From contig NZ_JBMGPW010000006.1 of NCBI RefSeq assembly GCF_049060325.1, positions 62,001 to 126,000 of the forward strand: a stretch of 64,000 nucleotides of DNA. The letters are read 5' to 3'. The position numbers were made by a program, and so were the translations under genes. Below are positions 1 through 8,378 of the stretch, one piece after another; position 1 is the stretch's first letter; the number at the start of each line of letters is the position of its first letter. The notes under the pieces are model-generated. The model was not told the origin of the DNA. It was given only the letters and a program-made list of their open reading frames with translations, and made no database searches. Source of the DNA: Vescimonas sanitatis (lineage in GTDB: Bacteria; Bacillota; Clostridia; Oscillospirales; Oscillospiraceae).

Positions 1-857
1 CCAACTCCGCGTGGGTGCGGGATACCTTCCGGGTGGAGGACAGCTTCCTGCGCGCCTGCGTCAACTACTACAATGCGGAGATCTATCGTTCCGCGTTCGA
101 CGGCAGTCTGGTCACCGACCTGAACCGCTGGGTCAGCAAGGAGACAAACGGCCTGATCGACAGTCTGCTGGAGCAGGCACCCGGCGAGGCCACCATGCTG
201 TATCTGGTCAACGCCGCCTGCTTTGACGCCCGGTGGGAGACGCCCTACGAAGCGTCGGATATCCGCGAGGGCGGGACCTTCACCGCCGCCTCCGGTGCGC
301 GCCAGACGGCGGATTACCTGACCAGCAGCGAGAGCATCTATCTGTCCGGCAACAACGTTACCGGCTTCCTGAAGCCCTATGACGGCGGGAAATATGCGTT
401 CGCAGCGCTGCTGCCCGATGAGGGCGTGACGCTGGAGGACTACCTGAAGAACCTCACCGGCGAGCATCTGTATCAGCTGATCACCGGTCACCAATACGCC
501 GATGTGCAGGCGTCCATCCCGCGGTTTACCGCCCAAACGGAGTTGGAGCTGGAGAAGGCGCTGACGGCTATGGGTATCACGGACCTGTTTGACGTGTCCA
601 GAGCTGATCTGCGGGCCATAGGCAGCGCGCCCAGCGGCAATAATCTGTACGTCTCCTCTGTGCTGCACAAGACGTATCTGTCGCTGGACGAGAATGGCAC
701 CAGGGCCGCCGCGGCCACGTCAGTGCAGGTGAACGGCGGCAGCGCGCGGCCCACCGACGTCAAGACCGTGACGCTGGATCGCCCCTTCCTCTACATGGTC
801 GTGGACACCCACGCCTGCGTGCCCCTGTTCATGGGCACCGTCACATCTATGGAATAA
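1..857 (+). CDS. Serpin family protease inhibitor, 5' end outside window
   Basis: This is the C-terminal part of a serpin, a suicide-type protease inhibitor. The reading frame is open from base 3, and residues upstream of the first possible start (NSAWVRDTF) already match the serpin core, so the true start lies before the window. Visible landmarks are a WVSKETNG segment, the NAACFDARWETPY strand region, the reactive-loop hinge NGTRAAAATS close to the inhibitory consensus, and the terminal RPFLYMVVD block. The alanine-rich hinge argues for an inhibitory rather than non-inhibitory serpin. The P1 residue cannot be fixed by eye. A second, complete serpin lies at the other end of the window. Confidence 0.9.
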   Translation, partial: NSAWVRDTFRVEDSFLRACVNYYNAEIYRSAFDGSLVTDLNRWVSKETNGLIDSLLEQAPGEATMLYLVNAACFDARWETPYEASDIREGGTFTAASGARQTADYLTSSESIYLSGNNVTGFLKPYDGGKYAFAALLPDEGVTLEDYLKNLTGEHLYQLITGHQYADVQASIPRFTAQTELELEKALTAMGITDLFDVSRADLRAIGSAPSGNNLYVSSVLHKTYLSLDENGTRAAAATSVQVNGGSARPTDVKTVTLDRPFLYMVVDTHACVPLFMGTVTSME

Positions 858-891
858 GCGAAAAGAACGCCCGACAGGGCGTTCTTTTCGC
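858..891. terminator. Bidirectional rho-independent terminator
   Basis: A perfect 15-bp inverted repeat (GCGAAAAGAACGCCC with loop GACA) begins right after the serpin stop. A-rich and T-rich arm ends let it serve both the serpin and the convergent M23 gene. Confidence 0.85.
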
Positions 892-1569
892 TTATTCGCC
901 GCCGTTCACATAGTCGTGGGGGTCGATGACCGCCCCGTCCCGGCTGACGGAGAAGTGCAGGTGCGGCCCCATGCGGCTCTCGGCGGCGGAGGTGGCCCCC
1001 ACCCGGCCGATGACCTCTCCGGCGGCCACCTGCTGCCCTTGCTGCACCGGCACGTCCGCCTGCAGGCTGCTGTACTGGGTGGCGTACCCGCCGTCGTGCT
1101 GAATGACCACCGTGGTGCCCATCAGCTCGTCGTCGGTAACGGACTGCACGGTCCCTGCGGCGGCGGTCTTCACCGCCGCGCCCTCGTCGGCCTGCACGTC
1201 GATGCCGTCGTGGGTGCGCCAGTCGGCCATAGTGGGGTCATATAACAGCTCCGTCATGCTGAACACCGTCACTGTGGTGCCGTCCAGAGGGGATACCACC
1301 TGGGGCAGCAGCTCTGCCGGCTCGGTGATCTCCACCTCCTCCACCGGGTCGGGGATGACCACCGGCGCGGGCTTTACCACCGGCTGGGTGGGGGTGACGG
1401 GCTGGATATCCAGCACCGGCGGCGTGTCCGTCTGCTCCACGGTCACCGGGCGCTCTCTCAGGGCAAAATAGCCGATCGTTCCTGCGGCCACAAGGCACAG
1501 GGCGATGGCTATGTAATAGCCCCGCCCGGCGAACATAGCCCGCAGCCGTTCGTTTCGGGAGTCCTTCAT
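892..1569 (-). CDS. M23 family membrane-anchored peptidase (LytM/SpoIIQ-like)
   Basis: A 225-residue protein with a short cytoplasmic N-terminus, one membrane segment at about residues 18-36, a Pro/Val/Thr-rich linker and a C-terminal LytM domain. The zinc-site motifs are present: HDGID (HxxxD type) and GPHLHFS. These peptidases cut peptidoglycan cross-bridges outside the membrane. The single N-terminal membrane segment plus a degradative-looking site resembles clostridial SpoIIQ, which joins the engulfment channel during sporulation, but that assignment is inference. The start was placed at the ATG at 1569 because GGAAAGG lies just upstream; a longer open frame exists but runs through the gpsA terminator. 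Confidence 0.85.
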   Translation of the reverse strand: MKDSRNERLRAMFAGRGYYIAIALCLVAAGTIGYFALRERPVTVEQTDTPPVLDIQPVTPTQPVVKPAPVVIPDPVEEVEITEPAELLPQVVSPLDGTTVTVFSMTELLYDPTMADWRTHDGIDVQADEGAAVKTAAAGTVQSVTDDELMGTTVVIQHDGGYATQYSSLQADVPVQQGQQVAAGEVIGRVGATSAAESRMGPHLHFSVSRDGAVIDPHDYVNGGE

Positions 1570-1631
1570 ATGCGTGTCCCTTTCCTGGCGGGAAGTCCCG
1601 CCGCCGCCCCTTCCGGCGGGCGGCACGCCGA

Positions 1632-1680
1632 AATAAAACATCCTCTGCCCGTATTGTCGCCGGACAGAGGATGTTTTATT
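1632..1680 (-). terminator. Terminator after gpsA
   Basis: A 16-bp inverted repeat (AATAAAACATCCTCTG and its complement) follows the gpsA stop. On the minus strand the stem ends in a T-rich run. It separates gpsA from the downstream M23 gene. Confidence 0.8.
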
Positions 1681-1685
1681 CATAT

Positions 1686-2648
1686 TCAGTCGTCGAATTC
1701 CGCCCGCAGGCCCCGCCGCAGCAAGCCGCTCAGCTCTGCCCGGGGATCGGCGCTTTCGTACAGGATGTTGTGTACCGCCATGCATATCGGCAGCTCCACG
1801 CCGTGCTTTTCGCGGAGCACCATCAGTGCCTCCACTGTGTAATAGCCCTCCGCCAGCCGGTGATAGTCCTGATGGCGGATGAAGGACTCGCCGAACTGTC
1901 GGTTATGGCTGTAGGGCGAGAACACCGTGGCCTCGTAGTCCCCCAGATGGCACAGCCCGTAGGCGGACAGCTCATTGCCGCCCATAGCCTTGATCAGCCG
2001 CGCCACCTCCCGGGTGCCCCGGCTCATCAGCGCGCCCTTCAGGCTGGACATCTCCACGCCGTCCAGAAAACCCGCCGCGATGCCTACCACGTTCTTGGCC
2101 GCGGCGCCTACCTCGTTGCCGATCATGTCGCCGCCATAGTAGAAACGGATCAGGTCGCTGGAGAATTCCTGTACCAGTCGGCGCTTTACAGCGTCGTTCC
2201 CGCTGTCGATGACCATGCAGTTGGGGATGCCCCGGTAGAACTCCTGCACATGGCCCGGCCCCAGCCAGACCGCCACGGTGTTGCTCTCATGCAGCAGTGA
2301 TCCGGCGATAACGCTGAGCCGTTCGCCGGTGCCCATCTCCAGGCCCTTCATGCACAGCACCACCGTCTTGCTTCGCAGGGCCTGCATAGGCGCCTCTGCC
2401 AGCAGAGAACGCAGGCTCTGGGAGCCGATGGAGATGATGACCGTCTCCGCCTGCTCCACGTCCCGCAGGTCGGTGGTCAGCCCCACGGAGTCTGGCAGCG
2501 TCAGCAGATCGTTCTGCCGGGTGGCCAGAAAGGACTGCATACGGGGCGAGCTCTGCCGCCCGTACAGCGTCACATGATGGCCGATGTGATCCAGATACCA
2601 GGTGATGAGGGAACCCCACCGCCCGCAGCCGATGACAAATATGTTCAT
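1686..2648 (-). CDS. gpsA: Glycerol-3-phosphate dehydrogenase [NAD(P)+]
   Basis: A 320-residue enzyme that reduces dihydroxyacetone phosphate to sn-glycerol 3-phosphate for phospholipid synthesis. The N-terminal Rossmann glycine motif reads GCGRWGS, and the family motif around the catalytic lysine is visible as GAAAKNVVGIAAGF. Length is normal for the family (about 330). It follows gpmI on the same strand after about 70 bp, so triose phosphate from the upstream glycolytic genes could feed it. GGAG-like bases precede the ATG. Confidence 0.9.
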   Translation of the reverse strand: MNIFVIGCGRWGSLITWYLDHIGHHVTLYGRQSSPRMQSFLATRQNDLLTLPDSVGLTTDLRDVEQAETVIISIGSQSLRSLLAEAPMQALRSKTVVLCMKGLEMGTGERLSVIAGSLLHESNTVAVWLGPGHVQEFYRGIPNCMVIDSGNDAVKRRLVQEFSSDLIRFYYGGDMIGNEVGAAAKNVVGIAAGFLDGVEMSSLKGALMSRGTREVARLIKAMGGNELSAYGLCHLGDYEATVFSPYSHNRQFGESFIRHQDYHRLAEGYYTVEALMVLREKHGVELPICMAVHNILYESADPRAELSGLLRRGLRAEFDD

Positions 2649-2667
2649 GGGTTTGTCTCCTTATAAG

Positions 2668-2696
2668 GAAGTCCCGAAGCCGCGCTTCGGGACTTC
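2668..2696. repeat. Intercistronic hairpin between gpmI and gpsA
   Basis: Inverted repeat with 13-bp arms (GAAGTCCCGAAGC, loop CGC). No clear T run follows on the minus strand, so it may be a processing or stability element rather than a full terminator. Confidence 0.55.
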
Positions 2697-2718
2697 GCGT
2701 AAAAGCGGATCGTTCGTT

Positions 2719-4230
2719 TTACTTCACGATCAGCGTCTTGCCGTCCATCTCCTCCGGGCAGGCCAGACCCATCACGTCCAGGATGGTGGGCGCGATGTCC
2801 GCCAGCCGGCCGGGCCGCAGCTCTGTGCCGGCGCCGCACAGGATAAAGGGCACCGGATTGGTGGTGTGGGCGGTCATGGGGCTGCCGTCGGGCTGCTTCA
2901 TATCCTCGGCGTTGCCGTGGTCGGCGGTCACCATGGCGATACCGCCCATCTTCAGCGTGGCGTCCACCACCTTGCCCACGCAGGTGTCCACTGTCTCCAC
3001 GGCCTTGATGGCGGCCTCCAGCACGCCGGTGTGCCCCACCATGTCGCAGTTGGCAAAGTTCAGGATGATGACGTCATAGGCGCCTGACTCGATGCGCTCC
3101 ACACACTTGTCGCACACCTCGAAGGCGCTCATCTCCGGCTGGAGATCATAGGTGGCCACCTTGGGAGAGGGCACCAGCACCCGGTCCTCGCCGGGGTACT
3201 GCGTCTCCACGCCGCCGTTGAAGAAGAACGTCACATGGGCATACTTCTCCGTCTCGGCGATCCGCAGCTGGGTCATGCCCATGCGGCTGAGGTACTCACC
3301 CAGCCCGTTCTTCACGGCGATGCGGGGCCACGCCACCAGCACGTTGGGCATGGAGGCGTCGTACTCCGTGTTGCACACATAGGTGGTGGGGAAGAACTCC
3401 CGGGCAAAGCCGTCAAAGTCCGGGTCCACGATGGCCCGGGTGATCTCCCGGGCCCGGTCGGGCCGGTAGTTGAAGAAGATGATGCTGTCATTGTCGCTGA
3501 TGGTGCCGTCGCCGTCCACAACCACCGGCTCCATGAACTCGTCGGTGATGTTGTTGGCATAGCTCTCCGCCACGGCGGCCACCGGGTCGTCGCTGCGGCG
3601 GCCCTCGCCGTATACCATGGCGTCATAGGCCATCTGTACGCGCTCCCACCGCTTGTCGCGGTCCATGGCGTAGTAGCGGCCCATCACCGTGGCGATCCTG
3701 CCGACGCCCAGCTGGGCGCACTTGTCGGCGAGCGCCTGCACGAAGCCCTTGCCGCTGGTGGGGGACACGTCCCGGCCATCCAGGAAGCAATGGACGTACA
3801 CCTTGGTCAGCCCCTTGTCCTTAGCCATTTGCAGCAGGGCGAACAGGTGCTCGATGTGGGAGTGTACGCCGCCGTCCGACAGCAGACCGCACAGGTGCAG
3901 ACTGGTGCCCTTCTCCAGGCAGTTGTCCATCGCCTGGTTATAGGCCTCGTTCTTAAAGAAGCTGCCGTCCTCGATAGCACGGCTGATGCGGGGCAGGTCC
4001 TGAAACACCACGCGGCCGCCGCCGATGTTGGTGTGGCCTACCTCGCTGTTGCCCATCTGCCCGGCGGGCAGACCCACGTCCAGTCCGCTGGCGGACAGCG
4101 TGGTGTGGGCGTATTCCTGAAACAGCTTATCCAGCACCGGCGTCTTGGCCAGAGTGACGGCATTGTCGTCCGCGGGGGGCGCAATGCCGAAGCCGTCCAT
4201 GATGATGAGGGTGGTAGGGGTCTTATTCAT
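2719..4230 (-). CDS. gpmI: 2,3-bisphosphoglycerate-independent phosphoglycerate mutase
   Basis: A 503-residue, manganese-dependent alkaline-phosphatase-fold enzyme that interconverts 3- and 2-phosphoglycerate in glycolysis. The N-terminal metal-binding MDGFG and the phosphoserine region GNSEVGHTNIGGGR are present, as are the later metal motifs GHTGVLEAA and TADHGNAE. Length is as expected. It starts 22 bp after the tpiA stop with AAGGAGG ahead of the ATG, so the two genes are very likely cotranscribed. Confidence 0.95.
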   Translation of the reverse strand: MNKTPTTLIIMDGFGIAPPADDNAVTLAKTPVLDKLFQEYAHTTLSASGLDVGLPAGQMGNSEVGHTNIGGGRVVFQDLPRISRAIEDGSFFKNEAYNQAMDNCLEKGTSLHLCGLLSDGGVHSHIEHLFALLQMAKDKGLTKVYVHCFLDGRDVSPTSGKGFVQALADKCAQLGVGRIATVMGRYYAMDRDKRWERVQMAYDAMVYGEGRRSDDPVAAVAESYANNITDEFMEPVVVDGDGTISDNDSIIFFNYRPDRAREITRAIVDPDFDGFAREFFPTTYVCNTEYDASMPNVLVAWPRIAVKNGLGEYLSRMGMTQLRIAETEKYAHVTFFFNGGVETQYPGEDRVLVPSPKVATYDLQPEMSAFEVCDKCVERIESGAYDVIILNFANCDMVGHTGVLEAAIKAVETVDTCVGKVVDATLKMGGIAMVTADHGNAEDMKQPDGSPMTAHTTNPVPFILCGAGTELRPGRLADIAPTILDVMGLACPEEMDGKTLIVK

Positions 4231-4251
4231 GCCGTTCCTCCTTGGAAATGC

Positions 4252-5025
4252 TCAGCCTTGGTTGGCAGCATTGATGATGGCGATAAAGTCCTCAGGGTTC
4301 AGAGAGGCGCCGCCGATAAGGCCGCCGTCGATGTCCGGCTGGGCCAGCAGCTCCGCCGCGTTGGCGGGCTTCATGGAGCCGCCGTACTGGATGGTGATGC
4401 TGCGGGCGATACGGGCGCCGTACAGGTGACGCACGGTGGTGCGGATGAAGGTGCAGACCTCAGCGGCCTGCTCGGCGGTAGCGGTCTTGCCGGTGCCGAT
4501 GGCCCACACAGGCTCATAGGCGATCACGCACTTCCGCAGCTTCTCCGCGGGCACGCCGGCCAGGGCGGACTTGACCTGCAGCGCGATCAGCTCCATGGTG
4601 ATGCCCAGCTCCCGCTGCTCCAGCGTCTCACCCACGCAGATGATGGGGTGCAGACCCGCCTCCAGCGCGGAGAGCACCTTGCGGTTGACGGTGAGATCCG
4701 TCTCGCCGAAATACTGGCGGCGCTCAGAGTGACCGATGATGACGTACTTTACGCCCAGGTCCTTCAGCATATCGGCGGAGACTTCGCCGGTGTACGCGCC
4801 GTTCTTCTCATAAAACACATTCTGTGCGCCCACGGACACGCGGGCATCCTTGAAGCCCTTGATGGCGGCGGCGATATCTACGGAGGGCACGCACACCACA
4901 ATGTCGCACCATTTGGCCTTGGGCAGCAGGGCCTTCAGTTCCTCGGCAAACTTCTTCGTCTCGCTGGCGGTCTTGTTCATCTTCCAGTTGCCGGCGATAA
5001 TGGTCTTGCGATATCTGCGATTCAT
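4252..5025 (-). CDS. tpiA: Triosephosphate isomerase
   Basis: A 257-residue TIM barrel that interconverts dihydroxyacetone phosphate and glyceraldehyde 3-phosphate. Diagnostic motifs are GNWKMN near the start, the catalytic-histidine segment IGHSERRQYFGE, and the catalytic-glutamate and loop-6 segment AYEPVWAIGTGKTA. It lies between pgk and gpmI on the minus strand. AGGAGT precedes the start codon at good spacing. Confidence 0.96.
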   Translation of the reverse strand: MNRRYRKTIIAGNWKMNKTASETKKFAEELKALLPKAKWCDIVVCVPSVDIAAAIKGFKDARVSVGAQNVFYEKNGAYTGEVSADMLKDLGVKYVIIGHSERRQYFGETDLTVNRKVLSALEAGLHPIICVGETLEQRELGITMELIALQVKSALAGVPAEKLRKCVIAYEPVWAIGTGKTATAEQAAEVCTFIRTTVRHLYGARIARSITIQYGGSMKPANAAELLAQPDIDGGLIGGASLNPEDFIAIINAANQG

Positions 5026-5149
5026 AACAAACTAACTCCTCGTCTTTTACTTTTATATAGAAATGGGGATATGCACACAAAATAAAACGGTTTTCGCCAA
5101 AGCCTGCGCGGCCGATCCGCTCCGCTGGCCGCGGCGAAGCTGCCGGACC

Positions 5150-6343
5150 TTACTTGTCCAGCAGGCAGGCCACGCCGGGCAGCTCCTTACCCTCCAGGAA
5201 CTCCAGCGACGCGCCGCCGCCGGTGCTGATGTGGGTGATCTTGTCGGCAAAGCCCAGCTGCTCCACCGCCGCCGCGCTGTCGCCGCCGCCCACGATGGTC
5301 ACGGCGCCGCTGTCAGCCAGCGCCTGGGCCATGGCCCGGGTGCCGGCGGCGAAGTTGTCGAACTCAAACACGCCCATGGGGCCGTTCCACACCACGGTGC
5401 CCGCGCCCTTCACGGCGTCGCAGAAGGTCTTGATGGTGTCGGGACCGATATCCATACCCTCCCAGCTCTCGGGAATGGCCATGGTGCTGACCACCTGGCG
5501 CTTGGCGTCATTGGAGAAGTCGTCCGCCGCCACGGTGTCTGTGGGCAGCAGAAGCTTCACGCCGTTCTTTTTGGCCTTTTCGATCATTTCCAGGGCGTAA
5601 TCCAGCTTATCCGGTTCGCACAGGCTCTTGCCGATGCTGCCGCCCTGGGCCTTGGCAAAGGTATACGCCATGCCGCCGCCGATGATGATGGTGTCTGCCT
5701 TGTCCAGCAGGTTGTTGATGACCGCGATCTTGTCGCTGACCTTGGCACCGCCCAGCACCGCCACAAAGGGCCGCTTGGGGTCGTCCAGGGCCTTGCCCAT
5801 GACGGACAGCTCTCTGGCCACCAGGAAGCCGGACACCGCCGGCAGGTATGCCGCCACACCGACGGTGGAGGCGTGGGCACGGTGCACGGTGCCGAAGGCG
5901 TCGGACACATACAGCTCCGCCATGTCCGCCAGCTCCTTGGCGAAGCCGGGGTCGTTCTTCTCCTCGCGGATATCGAACCGCAGGTTCTCCAGCAGCATGA
6001 TCTGGCCGGGCTGCAGGGCAGCGGCCTTGGCTTTGGCATCTTCACCCACGATATCCTTGGCGAAGATGACCTCCCGGCCCAGCAGCTGGCTCAAACGCTC
6101 CGCCACGGGCGCCAGCGTCAGCTTCATCTTCCACTCACCCTTGGGCTTGCCCAGGTGGGAGCAGGCGATGACCGCCGCGCCGTTGTCCAGCAGATACTTG
6201 ATGGTGGGCAGTGCCGCCACGATGCGCTTGTCGCTGGTGATCGCGCCCGTTTCCTTGTCCTGGGGCACGTTGAAGTCGCAGCGCAGCAGGACCTTCTTGC
6301 CCTTGACGTCTACATCCTGTACTGTTTTTTTATTGTAATTCAT
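5150..6343 (-). CDS. pgk: Phosphoglycerate kinase
   Basis: A 397-residue two-domain kinase that makes ATP from 1,3-bisphosphoglycerate in glycolysis. The N-terminal RCDFNVPQ signature and the C-terminal GGGDSAAAVEQLG and STGGGASLEFLEG nucleotide-site motifs are clear. The open frame extends 30 codons upstream into trmL, but the ATG at 6343 gives the usual family start (MNYNKKT) and has GGAGCG-type bases upstream. No glyceraldehyde-3-phosphate dehydrogenase gene is present beside it in this window. Confidence 0.96.
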   Translation of the reverse strand: MNYNKKTVQDVDVKGKKVLLRCDFNVPQDKETGAITSDKRIVAALPTIKYLLDNGAAVIACSHLGKPKGEWKMKLTLAPVAERLSQLLGREVIFAKDIVGEDAKAKAAALQPGQIMLLENLRFDIREEKNDPGFAKELADMAELYVSDAFGTVHRAHASTVGVAAYLPAVSGFLVARELSVMGKALDDPKRPFVAVLGGAKVSDKIAVINNLLDKADTIIIGGGMAYTFAKAQGGSIGKSLCEPDKLDYALEMIEKAKKNGVKLLLPTDTVAADDFSNDAKRQVVSTMAIPESWEGMDIGPDTIKTFCDAVKGAGTVVWNGPMGVFEFDNFAAGTRAMAQALADSGAVTIVGGGDSAAAVEQLGFADKITHISTGGGASLEFLEGKELPGVACLLDK

Positions 6344-6368
6344 GGAATACGCTCCTCTCACGTGAAAT

Positions 6369-6860
6369 TCATATATTTGCCATCTCGCCGGTTCCGGCGA
6401 GACCGGGAAAGCCATTCTGCCGCAGCGCCTCATAGGTGAGGATCGCCACGGAGTTGCTCAGGTTCAGGCTCCGCGCCTCCGGGCGCATGGGCAGCCGTAT
6501 GCACCGGTCATAGTGGGTCCTGCGGAAGTCCTCCGGCAGCCCGGCTGTCTCCTTGCCGAAGAACAGCCAGCAATCCGGCGAGAACCGTGCCCGGGTGTAG
6601 TCCTGCGGTGCCTTGGTGGTGGCCAGCCACAGATCGGCGGCCGCCTCCGGGTGCCGCGCAAACAGCGCCTCCAGCCCGTCGTAGTCCTGTACGTTCACCA
6701 GGTGCCAGTAATCCAGTCCGGCACGCTTCACCGCCCGGTCGGAAATATCAAAGCCCAGAGGCCGCACCAGGTGCAGCTGGCTGCCGGTGGCGGCGCAGGT
6801 GCGGGCGATATTACCGCAATTCTGGGGTATTTCCGGTTCGACCAGTACGATGTGCAGCAT
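6369..6860 (-). CDS. trmL: tRNA (cytidine(34)-2'-O)-methyltransferase
   Basis: A 163-residue SPOUT methyltransferase that modifies the wobble base of tRNA-Leu isoacceptors. It starts with the family pattern LHIVLVEPEIPQNCGNIART and contains the knot motifs FFGKETAGLP and IRLPM....LNLSNSVAI. Length matches TrmL (about 155-160). It is the first gene of the minus-strand run ahead of pgk and has its own promoter just upstream, so it may be the promoter-proximal gene of the glycolytic transcript. Confidence 0.93.
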   Translation of the reverse strand: MLHIVLVEPEIPQNCGNIARTCAATGSQLHLVRPLGFDISDRAVKRAGLDYWHLVNVQDYDGLEALFARHPEAAADLWLATTKAPQDYTRARFSPDCWLFFGKETAGLPEDFRRTHYDRCIRLPMRPEARSLNLSNSVAILTYEALRQNGFPGLAGTGEMANI

Positions 6861-6895
6861 GACCGTATCACACTCCTATTACATAAGCGACAACT

Positions 6896-6924
6896 ATTGT
6901 AAAACAATGTAATGGGAAATGCAA
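6896..6924 (-). promoter_or_regulatory. Sigma-A-type promoter for trmL-pgk-tpiA-gpmI
   Basis: On the minus strand TTGCAT and TACAAT are separated by 17 bp, with the trmL start about 35 bp further on. A very similar promoter, sharing the TTGTTTTACAAT core, lies upstream of the radical SAM gene (21860-21888). Confidence 0.7.
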
Positions 6925-7055
6925 CTATAAAATACCAAAAGCAGGCGATATTTCTCCGAAACATTCAAAATACTTTCTGTTTGACCCACCAAAAGACAGA
7001 CGAACGCCCACGGACCGCTGCCGGAAAAATTATTGCCGAAAAAAACGGGAAAAAT

Positions 7056-7252
7056 ACTGGATTTTCCCGCAGGACCTGTTATAATAGGGGCAGAGAACAA
7101 TGCAGAAAGAGGTGAGTGCCAATGGGCCGCATTCGCGCCGACAAGTGCAATACTGTCCATGACCGCACCCGCCTTTCGGGTGCCGTGCCGTCCACGCTGT
7201 ACGCCGCGCTGTAGAGCGCACTGTCAGTGGGCGGCATTTTTGTTTTCTTTTT
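7056..7252 (+). promoter_or_regulatory. Candidate promoter and attenuator leader of prs
   Basis: A TATAAT box at 7080-7085 has only a weak -35 partner. Downstream lies a 30-codon reading frame (7122-7214) whose stop falls inside a GC-rich branched structure: 7203-7207 can pair with 7231-7235, and 7219-7222 with 7226-7229. A T-rich stretch follows at 7236-7252. The geometry is that of a transcription attenuator in front of prs. No second good promoter was seen between it and prs. Apart from this leader and the trmL promoter, the gap 6861-7330 shows nothing else. Confidence 0.5.
7122..7214 (+). CDS. Possible 30-residue leader peptide upstream of prs
   Basis: A short frame starting with ATG behind a purine-rich AAAGAGGTGAG. 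The product begins MGRIRADKCN and ends STLYAAL; it has no known family. Arginine is frequent, but there is no run of one codon that would name a sensed amino acid. Its stop codon lies within the arms of the presumed terminator, which is why a regulatory role is suggested. It could also be a chance frame. Confidence 0.35.
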   Translation: MGRIRADKCNTVHDRTRLSGAVPSTLYAAL

Positions 7253-7330
7253 AACAAGTGCGGAACAGCGCAGCTGTTTGCAATATACCTGTACCTATAA
7301 AAATTCGGATAGAAAGCGAGAGTACGCACC

Positions 7331-8290
7331 ATGATTTCTCACGGCAAGGATATGAAGATCTTTACAGGCAACGCCAATCCCGCGCTGGCACAGGAGATCT
7401 GCAAGCTCATCGGCATCAAGCTGGGCGAGGCAGAGGTTAAAAGCTTCGCTGACGGTGAGGCGTCCGTCTCCCTGTACGAGACCGTCCGCGGCAGCGATGT
7501 GTTCCTCATCAACTCCACCTGCAAACCCGTCAACGACAGCCTGATGGAGCTGCTCATCATGATCGACGCCTGCAAGCGCGCCAGCGCCGGCCGTGTCACC
7601 GCCGTGATCCCCTATTTCGGCTATGCCCGTCAGGACCGTAAGGCCAAGTCCCGCGACCCTATCTCCGCCAAGCTGGTGGCCAATATGCTCACCGCCTCCG
7701 GCGCCGACCGCGTGCTGACCATGGACCTGCACGCCAGCCAGATCCAAGGTTTCTTCGATATCCCCGTGGATAACCTGCTGGGCAACCCCGTGTTCGTGGA
7801 CTATTACGCCAAGAAGTTCGGCGAAAAGTGCGAGGACATGGTGGTCGTCTCTCCCGATGTGGGCTCTGTGGCCCGCGCCCGCACCTTCGCCCAGAAGCTG
7901 CACATGGGCCTGGCCATCGTGGACAAGCGCCGCCAGAAGGCCAACCAGTGCGAGGTCATGAACGTCATCGGCGACGTGGAGGGCAAGGACTGCATCCTCT
8001 TCGACGATATGATCGACACCGCTGGTTCCATCTGCAACGCCGCCAAGGCTATTGTGGAGGTGGGCGGAGCCAACAGCGTATATGCCTGCGCCAGCCACGG
8101 CGTGCTGTCCGGCCCCGCGCTGGAGCGCCTGAACAACAGCGTCATCAAGGAGGTCGCTCTGCTGAACACCATTCCCGAGTCTATGGGCGAGGGCTGCGAC
8201 AAGATCAAGTATATCTCCGTGGCCCCCATGTTCGCCGAGGCCATCGAGCGCATCTATCAGGAGATCTCCATCGCCAAGCTGTTCAACTAA
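7331..8290 (+). CDS. prs: Ribose-phosphate pyrophosphokinase (PRPP synthetase)
   Basis: A 319-residue class I PRPP synthetase, which makes phosphoribosyl pyrophosphate from ribose 5-phosphate and ATP for nucleotide, His and Trp synthesis. Landmarks are FTGNANPALA at the N-terminus, the ATP-loop segment YFGYARQDRK, the catalytic TMDLHASQIQGFF and the PRPP loop FDDMIDTAGSI. Length is typical. The ATG at 7331 gives the usual start (MISHGKD), though the ribosome binding site is weak. A leader with a possible attenuator lies upstream. Confidence 0.96.
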   Translation: MISHGKDMKIFTGNANPALAQEICKLIGIKLGEAEVKSFADGEASVSLYETVRGSDVFLINSTCKPVNDSLMELLIMIDACKRASAGRVTAVIPYFGYARQDRKAKSRDPISAKLVANMLTASGADRVLTMDLHASQIQGFFDIPVDNLLGNPVFVDYYAKKFGEKCEDMVVVSPDVGSVARARTFAQKLHMGLAIVDKRRQKANQCEVMNVIGDVEGKDCILFDDMIDTAGSICNAAKAIVEVGGANSVYACASHGVLSGPALERLNNSVIKEVALLNTIPESMGEGCDKIKYISVAPMFAEAIERIYQEISIAKLFN

Positions 8291-8318
8291 AATACTTTCC
8301 AAACCCGAAAAACGGTGC

Positions 8319-8353
8319 TATAATAAGAGGACTGCGTCTGCAGTCCTCTTATT
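8319..8353 (+). terminator. prs terminator overlapping a candidate promoter
   Basis: AATAAGAGGACTGC (8322-8335) pairs with 8340-8353 and is followed by TTG. The first arm overlaps a TATAAT at 8319-8324 that has TTTCCA 17 bp upstream (8296-8301). The same bases may therefore end prs transcription and start the pth-mfd transcript. Confidence 0.65.
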
Positions 8354-8378
8354 TTGTGCATGCAAGGAGGCGACAGCC

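Noticed and set aside
3235..5085. A 616-codon plus-strand frame opposite gpmI and tpiA
   Set aside because: Shadow of two conserved genes; it runs through their intergenic space and has no ribosome binding site.
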